Shown here piece by piece: positions 57,240-64,000 of a stretch of DNA of 64,000 nucleotides. The notes under the pieces are model-generated. The model searched no databases and had not been told where the DNA came from. It saw nothing but the letters and a program-made list of their open reading frames with translations. Position 1 is the stretch's first letter, and every line of letters starts with the position of its first letter. The position numbers and the translations under genes were made by a program. Source of the stretch: JAAYHG01 sp012735455 (lineage in GTDB: Bacteria; Bacillota; DTU030; DUMP01); NCBI GenBank assembly GCA_050951365.1, contig JBMNIX010000001.1:1-64000 (forward strand). The letters run 5' to 3'.

Positions 57240-58505
57240 CTATTCTAACACCGGGAGCAATTCACCACCATGGCGCAAGGCCATGACAACAGCATCTCTT
57301 CCCACGAGGGCAAATGCTTCTTCCAAAGCATCCTGTACCGTGGGTGCCCAAGTAAAGCCTAATTTTCCAGCCAAAGCCGCGTCAATTCCTGGCGAAACTA
57401 GGTAGCAGCGACTGCAGCGGGCAATGACTTCCCCCACATGAACCAGGTGTGCTGCCGAGCTGAGATCTTTGATTTCCCCCCTTCTTAACAGTTCAGCTGT
57501 TTCGGCATAGGTGCGATAGCCGAAACGCTCAACCTCTGGATGCTGGCCCGCTACGCCTTCCGGACACGGAGTCGCTAGTATGATTACCCCCTCATCTCTC
57601 ACAGCCAGATCGGCCGTATAAATACCCTTGGAAGCCTGCCACATGTCAATATCCGCCGGGTAAGAATCGGTTATTACGATGTCACCCCGCCTAGGAATCT
57701 TGACGCCGAACACCTGAAGGGCAAAAGCCACGCCTGAGCGGTGGGCAAGAACCGGATCCCCTGCTGCAAGGTGCACCACGCGCCCGCTACGGTCTTGAAC
57801 CGCATTAATGATGAAGGTGAGTCCCGCCTTCTTAGCTACAGCCTCCATCTCCAACCGCACGGGGTTGTCAGCCTTACCCAAGATATCTTTGCCCGAAAAC
57901 TTCGCGCTTAGCCAATGTGTTTGTCCAGTTGTTACAACACCACAGACTGCAGGCTGGATTATCTTGGCACCACCGCTGAAACCGGCTACACGATGAGGAA
58001 CAATATGCCCTAAGCCAACGACAACGTCAGCCTCTGAAACGGCCTTGTTAACCCAGATCTCGGTGCCCAGATCAGTCTTGCCCAAGTGGACCATTTCTTC
58101 GATCCGGTCTGCGTCGTGGTCAAGCACACGATAAGGACCATACGCAAAGCAGCCTAGTTTTCTTTCCTTTTCTGCCAAAGTCATGGCACGATGGGTACCA
58201 TAGCCGATCAGCACGGTTACATCCTTGTCCGCTACCCCACCAGCACGCAGTTCAGCCTCGACAAAGGGAAGAATCTTATCGGCAGGGGTCATTCTGGTGT
58301 TGTCGTCAACAATGACAAGGACCTTATACCCCGGCCTTACTAGTTCTCGCAAGGGAGCCGTCCCAATAGGTTGATCGAGGCTGCAACGGATGATTGCTTC
58401 TTCAACTGTTGGGGCCTCTAGATCCTTAGGTTCAAACACGCCAATTAAGTTCCGCTCAGGAATCATTGCTCCTCCAAGGTCCGGATACGATAAATCAACT
58501 CTCAC
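57240..58505 (-). CDS. LarA-family nickel-dependent racemase/epimerase
   Basis: A 421-residue LarA homologue. The active-site pattern of lactate racemase is conserved: H105 (GYGTHRAM), H171 (GHIVPHRVAGFSGG), K181 (GGAKIIQP) and H197 (GQTHWLS), the residues that bind the nickel-pincer nucleotide and act as acid/base. Known LarA homologues racemise lactate, malate and others, and some are D-gluconate 2-epimerases. Here it lies divergently from a gluconokinase-like FGGY kinase and amid sugar-acid genes, so an aldonate epimerase is plausible. The cofactor genes larB, larC and larE are not in the window. Start ATG at 58505; the upstream frame is closed nearby. Confidence 0.92.
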   Translation of the reverse strand: MRVDLSYPDLGGAMIPERNLIGVFEPKDLEAPTVEEAIIRCSLDQPIGTAPLRELVRPGYKVLVIVDDNTRMTPADKILPFVEAELRAGGVADKDVTVLIGYGTHRAMTLAEKERKLGCFAYGPYRVLDHDADRIEEMVHLGKTDLGTEIWVNKAVSEADVVVGLGHIVPHRVAGFSGGAKIIQPAVCGVVTTGQTHWLSAKFSGKDILGKADNPVRLEMEAVAKKAGLTFIINAVQDRSGRVVHLAAGDPVLAHRSGVAFALQVFGVKIPRRGDIVITDSYPADIDMWQASKGIYTADLAVRDEGVIILATPCPEGVAGQHPEVERFGYRTYAETAELLRRGEIKDLSSAAHLVHVGEVIARCSRCYLVSPGIDAALAGKLGFTWAPTVQDALEEAFALVGRDAVVMALRHGGELLPVLE

Positions 58506-58759
58506 TCATATAACCTCCAGTATCCGTGGCTTTAGGATGCTGTTGGATTTCTCCGTGCAATCTTCTTATTCCTCCCATACACGCTATTGTCTCTTTTTCC
58601 TAAATGGTTACCCTTCGTCTTATTCCCAGCGGGGTTACCCTTTGTGTGCACTAGAATTAATCTATATTGGCCCTTGGCCCAGGTCTGCCAATACCGAATC
58701 TCTTCGGTACAGTTGGAACGATAGGACGGGTTTGGGTATGGTTACGAAGGAGGTTGCCT

Positions 58760-60295
58760 ATGTCCGCCAGAAAATGTGCTCTCGGTATTGACATCGGCAC
58801 AGGAAGTAGTCGAGCGGCTGCCTTCGACCTTAAAGGTAAGCTCCTTTTTAGTCAAGCCGAGGAATATCCCCTCTCTTACCCGCGTTCAGGCTGGGCAGAA
58901 CAGGATCCTGAAGCAGTATTTCAGGCGATGTTACGCTCCCTACGAAGTCTTACCGCGTGGCTCGATGCTCATGAATACATACCTGTAGCCGTAGGCCTTT
59001 CTTCTGTTTTCCACAGTGTACTCCCGATAGATAAAGACGGCAAACCCTTAGATAATTGCCTCCCCTGGGCAGACAACCGCAGCAGCGCTATAGTCAGCAA
59101 GTGGAAGAAAGATCCTGCTGCACAATCCTGGTACCAGCGAACCGGCTGTCCCCTCCACCCTATGTACCTCCCAGGTAAGATCGCTTGGTGGCGGAAGAAT
59201 AAACCAGGGATCTTTCAGCGGGCAGCCCGCTTTGTCTCACTTAAGGAGTATGTGGTGACTAGACTATTCGGCCTGCCCTGGGTTGATCACTCCATACTTT
59301 CCGGGAGCGGGCTGCTTAACGAAGAAACCCTCTCTTATGATGAAGAGGTCCTGGCAGCTGTTGGCGTCAACCGAGAAAAACTCTCGGAGCCCGTACCAAC
59401 CCGCACTGTTCTGGGAGAGCTCTCACCTGAATGGGCTCGCCTTACCGGCCTTCCGCCTGGTGTGCCCTGGGTTATCGGGGCAGGAGACGGGGTTCTTTCC
59501 AACCTAGGGGCAGGCGCCGTGGCCCCAGGAATACTCACCGCCATGATCGGAACCAGTGGAGCAGTACGCATGGCTTCACCTGTACCACGCGTGGATCCCA
59601 AGGGCCGCACTTGGTGCTACCAGCTCACTGAGGATTGCTGGTTCATGGGTGGTGCTATCAATAATGGCGGTATTATCTACAGATGGTTGCGAGACGGATT
59701 TGTTCCAGGTTCGCTGAATTCATATGAGGCCCTGAATGCTGCTGCAGCTAAGATCCCTCCAGGCTCAGCTGGCGTTATCTTTCTACCCTTCCATAGCGGA
59801 GAAAGAAGTCCCTACTGGAACAGTGATGCCCGTGGGGTCATCTTCGGCCTGTCCTTGGAGCACACACCCGCCCACCTGGCCCGCGCCACCATGGAAGGCA
59901 TTACCTACCGCCTGTACAGCGTCTTTCAGGCTCTGGAAGAGCTAGCGGGGCCGGCACGCGAGGTGCGCGCTTCCGGAGGCTTCGCCCGCTCAAACCTCTG
60001 GCTGCAAATCATGTCTGACGTCTTCGGACGCACCGTTCACATCCCCACAACTGCCGAAGGCTCTGCCCTGGGAGCGGCACTGCTGGCCCTTATTGCAGTG
60101 GGGGAAATCCCCGATCTGGCCCATGCTGCACAGTTGGTGACCTTGAGCACATCTTTCGAACCAGATCCTAAACGCCATGCTGTTTACCAAGAACTTTACA
60201 CAATCTACAACAACATCTACTTCAAGCTACAGGACGAATTCTCTCAGCTTGCACGCTTCAGGGATGAGCAGAACAAAGCAGATATTTTACCGTGA
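58760..60295 (+). CDS. FGGY-family carbohydrate kinase, gluconokinase-like
   Basis: A 511-residue sugar kinase. The N-terminal ATPase core has GIDIGTGSSRAAAFD (about 9-23), the DNR-type WADNRSS (about 104) and the second half includes GAGDGVLSNLGAGAV, GTSGAVRM and ASGGFARSNLW (about 408). HSGERSPYWN is typical of gluconate/xylulose kinases. ATG at 58760 is preceded by AAGGAGG at 6 bases; an upstream start at 58667 would add a non-homologous tail. It phosphorylates a sugar or sugar acid; the specific one is not resolved. A terminator-like hairpin follows at 60392. Confidence 0.93.
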   Translation: MSARKCALGIDIGTGSSRAAAFDLKGKLLFSQAEEYPLSYPRSGWAEQDPEAVFQAMLRSLRSLTAWLDAHEYIPVAVGLSSVFHSVLPIDKDGKPLDNCLPWADNRSSAIVSKWKKDPAAQSWYQRTGCPLHPMYLPGKIAWWRKNKPGIFQRAARFVSLKEYVVTRLFGLPWVDHSILSGSGLLNEETLSYDEEVLAAVGVNREKLSEPVPTRTVLGELSPEWARLTGLPPGVPWVIGAGDGVLSNLGAGAVAPGILTAMIGTSGAVRMASPVPRVDPKGRTWCYQLTEDCWFMGGAINNGGIIYRWLRDGFVPGSLNSYEALNAAAAKIPPGSAGVIFLPFHSGERSPYWNSDARGVIFGLSLEHTPAHLARATMEGITYRLYSVFQALEELAGPAREVRASGGFARSNLWLQIMSDVFGRTVHIPTTAEGSALGAALLALIAVGEIPDLAHAAQLVTLSTSFEPDPKRHAVYQELYTIYNNIYFKLQDEFSQLARFRDEQNKADILP

Positions 60296-60391
60296 AACCT
60301 CTAGCCCCACTTGACTTCCTTCAGCGTGGGATAAGTACAAACTACTTAGCAGCAACGAGCAGATTCAACTCCCAAGGAAGTGATCAATAAA

Positions 60392-60417
60392 AGGAGCCTC
60401 CCTTCAAGGTGGCTCCT
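60392..60417. terminator. Terminator after the FGGY kinase
   Basis: Seven-bp stem (60392-60398 with 60411-60417) followed by CTTACATTTTTC. The remainder of 60296-60548 shows no gene. Confidence 0.6.
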
Positions 60418-60548
60418 CTTACATTTTTCTCTAAGCCAGAGGCAAACCAGATTAAGGGCTTAAGCTATCGGTTCCAGTGGCTAGACAGTCCTTTCTTTGA
60501 CTTCGCGACCAGGAGTAGACTCCGGACTGTAAAAGTCAGAGAAACCAC

Positions 60549-61313
60549 CTAGCTGGCCAGCCAACCACCATCTACATACAAGATTTGGCCTGTTACGTAG
60601 TTCGATGCATCGGACGCCAGGTACACAGCTGCTCCGGCTAGGTCTTTAGGTACACCAGTTCGGCCGAGCGGTATCCTGCTCAGCATCCAGTTGACGCGCT
60701 CCGGGTCTTCGAACACTGGTCGTGTCATGGGTGTCTCGTAGTAGCCAGGGCCAATGGCGTTGACATTGATCCCGTGCTTGGCCCACTCCACCGCCATGGC
60801 TTTGGTCAGCTGGGCAATTCCGCCCTTGGCGGCACAATAGATGGATATATTTGCCAGGCCGATGACACTGGAGAGGGAAGCGATGTTTATGATCTTACCT
60901 CGGCCCTGTTTGATCATGTAAGGGGCTACCGCCTGGCTGAGGAAGAAAACCCCTTTAAGCTGAACGGACATGAGATAGTCCCAATCCGCCTCGGTAACCT
61001 CAAGGATCGGCTTTCTGATGTTCATACCTGCCGCATTGACCAGGATATCAATTTGCCCGCATTGTTCTATTATGGTCGCAACTTGAGCAGAGAATGCAGA
61101 AGACCGACTTACGTCTAGCTGTACAGCCCACGCTTGGCGTTCAAGCCCTCTGATCTCTTTGGCTACTTCCTCCAGTCGCTCAGCATTGCGCGCGGCGGCT
61201 ACCACATCCGCACCGGCTTCGGCCAAGGCGAGCGCAATACCCTTTCCTAAGCCACTGCTGGCACCAGAGACCAGGGCTGTCTTACCCTTAAGACTAAGCT
61301 CCTCGAGAATCAT
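60549..61313 (-). CDS. Short-chain dehydrogenase, gluconate-5-dehydrogenase-like (copy 2)
   Basis: A 254-residue SDR. Cofactor motif VSGASSGLGKGIA (about residues 15-27), NAAGMNIRKP (about 91-100) and the catalytic YCAAK (about 159) are intact; it ends VTGQILYVDGGW. It resembles copy 1 (49035-49802) throughout, so the two probably arose by duplication and handle related sugar acids. It is followed by the liv-type importer genes 32 bases downstream, so it may be co-transcribed with them. Start is ATG at 61313 after GGAGGCAGAAGGT-like sequence. Confidence 0.92.
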   Translation of the reverse strand: MILEELSLKGKTALVSGASSGLGKGIALALAEAGADVVAAARNAERLEEVAKEIRGLERQAWAVQLDVSRSSAFSAQVATIIEQCGQIDILVNAAGMNIRKPILEVTEADWDYLMSVQLKGVFFLSQAVAPYMIKQGRGKIINIASLSSVIGLANISIYCAAKGGIAQLTKAMAVEWAKHGINVNAIGPGYYETPMTRPVFEDPERVNWMLSRIPLGRTGVPKDLAGAAVYLASDASNYVTGQILYVDGGWLAS

Positions 61314-61345
61314 ACCTTCTGCCTCCTTTTTTGGTCAGAACTACG

Positions 61346-62050
61346 CTATAGGCCAAGATAAGCCTTCTTGAGGTATTCATTTTTCATGAGGTCCGCCGCA
61401 GGGCCTGCCAAGACAATGCGCCCGTTTTCCAGCACATAACCACGGTGAGCTATTGCCAGGGATTGGCGCACATTCTGCTCAATGAGCAGGATCGTCGTAC
61501 CCATGCGGTTAATCTCCCGCACGATGTCAAACATCTTCTGCACCATAATGGGAGCTAAGCCCAAAGAGGGCTCATCCAGTATCAAGAGTTCCGGACACGC
61601 CATCAAGCCGCGCCCTATAGAACACATCTGTTGTTCACCACCGCTGAGGGATCCGGCCAGTTGGTACTGCCTTTCAGCCAGGACAGGTAGTAGCTCCATC
61701 ACTTTCTTCAACGTGTCTTGACGCTGGGAGCGGGCTCGCGAAGCAAAAGCACCCAGTTCTAAGTTTTCTAGCACCGTCATCTTGGGAAATAGTTTTCTTC
61801 CCTCAGGAACCTGAACTATGCCACGCGCCACAATGGCGTTAGGGGGAAGATGGGTCAGGTTTTCCCCGTTAAAAAGGATGGAACCACTGAGGGTTGGTAC
61901 AAGACCCGAAATGGTATTGACCAGTGTGGTCTTACCAGCCGCATTCGCTCCGACAAGCGCTACGATTTCACCTTTTTCGATGGTCAAGTTTACTTCCCGT
62001 AGAACCTGCATATCCCCGTAGGCAACCGATACCTCCTTCAGCTCAAGCAA
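61346..62050 (-). CDS. livF: Branched-chain amino-acid-type ABC importer ATPase LivF
   Basis: A 234-residue ATPase with Walker A GANAAGKTT (about residues 33-41), signature LSGGEQQM and Walker B LLILDEPSLGLAP, the last being typical of LivF. It overlaps livG by 8 bases. Together with LivG, LivM and LivH it forms a HAAT importer. Because it follows a sugar-acid region, a non-amino-acid ligand cannot be excluded. Confidence 0.94.
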   Translation of the reverse strand: MLELKEVSVAYGDMQVLREVNLTIEKGEIVALVGANAAGKTTLVNTISGLVPTLSGSILFNGENLTHLPPNAIVARGIVQVPEGRKLFPKMTVLENLELGAFASRARSQRQDTLKKVMELLPVLAERQYQLAGSLSGGEQQMCSIGRGLMACPELLILDEPSLGLAPIMVQKMFDIVREINRMGTTILLIEQNVRQSLAIAHRGYVLENGRIVLAGPAADLMKNEYLKKAYLGL

Positions 62051-62765
62051 GGTAACACTCCTCCCCTAAATAGGCCTCGATCACCTTGGGGTGATGGGCG
62101 ATTTCTGCTGGTGTACCCTCTGCGATCTTCTCACCATGGTGCAAGACCAGAATCCGATGAGAAAGAGACATGATAACGGACATGACGTGTTCGATGACAA
62201 TCATGCTTATCCCGGATGCATGGATACGACGCACCACATCGATGACCTCTTCTATTTCCTTAGGATTGAGGCCAGCCATTACTTCATCAAGAAGGAGCAG
62301 TTTGGGTTCAATGGCAAGGGCGCGGGCCAGTTCTAGTCGTTTTCGATCGGCCATGGTCAAGCTCCTAGCCATTATCCCACTCCGATGCCCGAGCCCAACA
62401 AATTCAAGAATCTCCTGAGCCCTTTTCCTTACTGCAGCCACATGCTTGCTGCGTAAAAAGGCGCCCACCATAACATTCTCCAGTACCGTCATATTACCGA
62501 ACGGCTTAACCACCTGAAATGTCCGGCCGATACCCAGGTAGGCGGTCTCGTACGGCTTCAGGCCAGTGATGTTCCTGCCTTGGAAGATCACACTGCCTTG
62601 ATCCGGAAGCAGAAAGCCGCTGAGCAGGTTAAACATGGTAGTTTTCCCGGCACCGTTAGGACCGATTAGGCCGAGAATCTCGCCGTCTTTTAGTGCAAAG
62701 GAGAGATTCTTAACAGCTGCTAAGCCGCCAAAAGTCTTGCTGATGCCTTGTGCTTCAAATAGCAA
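62043..62765 (-). CDS. livG: Branched-chain amino-acid-type ABC importer ATPase LivG
   Basis: A 240-residue ATPase with Walker A GPNGAGKTT (about residues 36-44), the LivG-type insertion FQVVKPFGNMTVLENVMVGA (read in parts, about 86-105) and Walker B LLLLDEVMAGLNPKE. The ABC signature reads SLTMADRKRLE in place of the usual LSGGQ, a common LivG variation. It overlaps livF and starts 6 bases after livM. Confidence 0.94.
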   Translation of the reverse strand: MLFEAQGISKTFGGLAAVKNLSFALKDGEILGLIGPNGAGKTTMFNLLSGFLLPDQGSVIFQGRNITGLKPYETAYLGIGRTFQVVKPFGNMTVLENVMVGAFLRSKHVAAVRKRAQEILEFVGLGHRSGIMARSLTMADRKRLELARALAIEPKLLLLDEVMAGLNPKEIEEVIDVVRRIHASGISMIVIEHVMSVIMSLSHRILVLHHGEKIAEGTPAEIAHHPKVIEAYLGEECYLA

Positions 62766-62770
62766 GTCCC

Positions 62771-63748
62771 CTACCCCCTCTTTGATACCGGCTGGTGAAA
62801 GATCGGTCGAAGTAGTTTCGCTCTGCGCAGCCAGGGCGTAATGCCTTCAGGTAGCAGAAGGACAACTACGATCAGCAGGATCCCATAAATGGCCGCATGA
62901 AGGCCAGCCGCATGACCGCCCAACCAACTGCGCAGGAACTCGTTAAGCGGGGTAAGCAGGAATGCCCCGATCACCGGCCCGCTGACGCTACCTAACCCGC
63001 CAATAATGGCCATGAGGGCCATTTGCGTTGACAGGGTCATGGCAAACACGCTGTCAGGCTCGATAAAGAGGATGTATTGGGCGTAAAAGATACCACCGAG
63101 AGTTGTAAAAAGAGCCGAAGTACCCATGGCAATGAGTTTGCACTTGGTGGTGTTGATACCTAGAGCCTGTGCTGCATCCTCATTTTCTTTGATGGCAACG
63201 AGATAATATCCTAGCCTCGTCCGTTCAATAAGAATAGAAACCGCTATCACCATAAACATGAGTATAAGAGACATATAGTAATAAGGAACCTTACCCCGGA
63301 ACATAAGGTTCACAAAACCAGGCGAAAAAGGAATCAAGAGACCGACTGCCCCATTGGTCAGCGAGCGCCAGGAGATAGCAATTAAGCGAAGCACCTCAGC
63401 AAAAGCAATGCTGGACAAAGTAAAGAATGGTCCACGGAGCCGAAAGCACGGGTAGCTGATAGCGAGCGCCACGAGAGGAGACAGAAGGCAAGCAACAACC
63501 AACCCTACCCATGGACTGACGCCCAACTTAACTTCAAGCAGGGCAATTGTATATGCACCGAGACCAAAATAGGCAGCATGTCCTAAGGATGTCTGGCCTG
63601 CATAACCGCCGATGATGTTCCAAGCACAGCTTAAGGTCGCGTGGTAGAAGATCATGATCATAAGATGAAGTGAAAAAGAATTTTTGATAAGAAGCGGTCC
63701 AAGAAAGAGGATGCCTGCGACAGCCAGAAGCATGAGATGCTTTCTCAT
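62771..63748 (-). CDS. livM: Branched-chain amino-acid-type ABC permease LivM
   Basis: A 325-residue permease with about nine to ten membrane segments. LivM features are GGYAGQTSLGHAAYFGLGAYT (read in parts, about residues 47-67) and the loop KENEDAAQALGINTTKCKL (about 187-205). The stop is followed directly by livG. It overlaps livH by 4 bases. Confidence 0.94.
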   Translation of the reverse strand: MRKHLMLLAVAGILFLGPLLIKNSFSLHLMIMIFYHATLSCAWNIIGGYAGQTSLGHAAYFGLGAYTIALLEVKLGVSPWVGLVVACLLSPLVALAISYPCFRLRGPFFTLSSIAFAEVLRLIAISWRSLTNGAVGLLIPFSPGFVNLMFRGKVPYYYMSLILMFMVIAVSILIERTRLGYYLVAIKENEDAAQALGINTTKCKLIAMGTSALFTTLGGIFYAQYILFIEPDSVFAMTLSTQMALMAIIGGLGSVSGPVIGAFLLTPLNEFLRSWLGGHAAGLHAAIYGILLIVVVLLLPEGITPWLRRAKLLRPIFHQPVSKRG

Positions 63749-64000
63749 CGCGCAGCCACCCCCCCTGTCTTACGTCCGAGACCGAACAAGCCCTGAGGCC
63801 TGAGCAACAAAATAAGTATGAAGATAACAAAGTAGACTGCTTCTTTCAAGCTGGCACCAATAAGGAAGCCGCTAAGCGCTTCAACCAGGCCAATAATAAG
63901 TCCCCCGAAAAACGCTCCCACCATGTCCCCAAGCCCGCCTAGTACCACCACCACAAAAGCAGTCAGACTGAAATAAACACCCACGGTCGGAAACACGTAA
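63745..64000 (-). CDS. livH: Branched-chain amino-acid-type ABC permease LivH, 3' end only
   Basis: C-terminal part of LivH, read from the window edge to the stop at 63745. It includes FVVVVLGGLGDMVGAFFGGLIIGLVE (in parts), the LivH signature near the C terminus, and a last membrane segment ILLLRPQGLFG. The 5' portion, about 200 residues, lies outside the window. The overlap with livM shows the usual livH-livM-livG-livF order. Confidence 0.9.
   Translation of the reverse strand, partial: YVFPTVGVYFSLTAFVVVVLGGLGDMVGAFFGGLIIGLVEALSGFLIGASLKEAVYFVIFILILLLRPQGLFGLGRKTGGVAAR

Noticed and set aside
1..64000. tRNA, rRNA, CRISPR arrays and prophage genes
   Set aside because: Gaps between genes were read for cloverleaf-like ends, repeat-spacer patterns and integrases; none was found.

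Overview
The window looks like a chromosomal segment of an anaerobic, spore-forming, hydrogen-metabolising member of the Clostridia. Evidence: an alpha/beta small acid-soluble spore protein (22021), an NAD-linked trimeric [FeFe] hydrogenase with maturation genes, rnf genes, a SAM-I (S-box) riboswitch in front of metNIQ, a tungsten-type aldehyde:ferredoxin oxidoreductase, PlsY, TypA and strong AGGAGG ribosome sites. Species cannot be read from the sequence. No rRNA, tRNA, CRISPR array or insertion sequence was seen.

Layout. 1-2962 (minus): rnfC, rnfD and rnfE, with apparent +1 frameshifts in all three and no rnfG between D and E. 3317-11662 (minus): a ten-gene hydrogen operon holding the three or four NAD-linked hydrogenase subunits together with a second, sensory-type [FeFe] hydrogenase, two stand-alone histidine-kinase-like ATPases, two DRTGG proteins and a PHP phosphoesterase. 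12045-17336 (plus): an NitT/TauT-type ABC importer followed by a TM1266-family regulator, hydE and hydF. 17406-25282: a SPOR protein, MFS exporter, DUF441 protein, orphan binding lipoprotein, spore protein, AIM24-like and VOC proteins, and a beta-propeller lipoprotein. 25318-27860: promoter, SAM riboswitch, metN (without its C-terminal sensor domain), metI, metQ. 27922-39271: TypA, CapA-like protein and a peptide/amide-oriented set (M14 peptidase, tandem nitrilase-like protein, M19 dipeptidase, octopine-dehydrogenase-like enzyme, amidohydrolase). 40146-43088: feoA, a two-gene feoB and a DtxR/MntR-type regulator. 43146-46721: plsY, a putative heavy-metal exporter, a Fur-family regulator, endonuclease IV and a UPF0158 protein.

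46782-61313 reads as a hydroxy-acid or sugar-acid utilisation region: AOR with a MoaD/ThiS-like carrier, two paralogous gluconate-5-dehydrogenase-like SDRs, an IlvD/Edd-type dehydratase, a two-subunit transketolase, a tripartite TctCBA importer, a LarA-family nickel racemase/epimerase and an FGGY kinase. The window ends in a branched-chain amino-acid-type ABC importer (livF, livG, livM and the 3' end of livH).

The most promising leads are the hydrogen operon, which couples a catalytic bifurcating-type hydrogenase to what looks like a hydrogen-sensing signalling module; the sugar-acid region, where LarA may act as an aldonate epimerase; the repeated GGG-A-GCT frameshift sites in rnf; and the tandem nitrilase, whose two halves have each lost a different catalytic residue. 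All functions are inferred from motifs and context; no database search was run.
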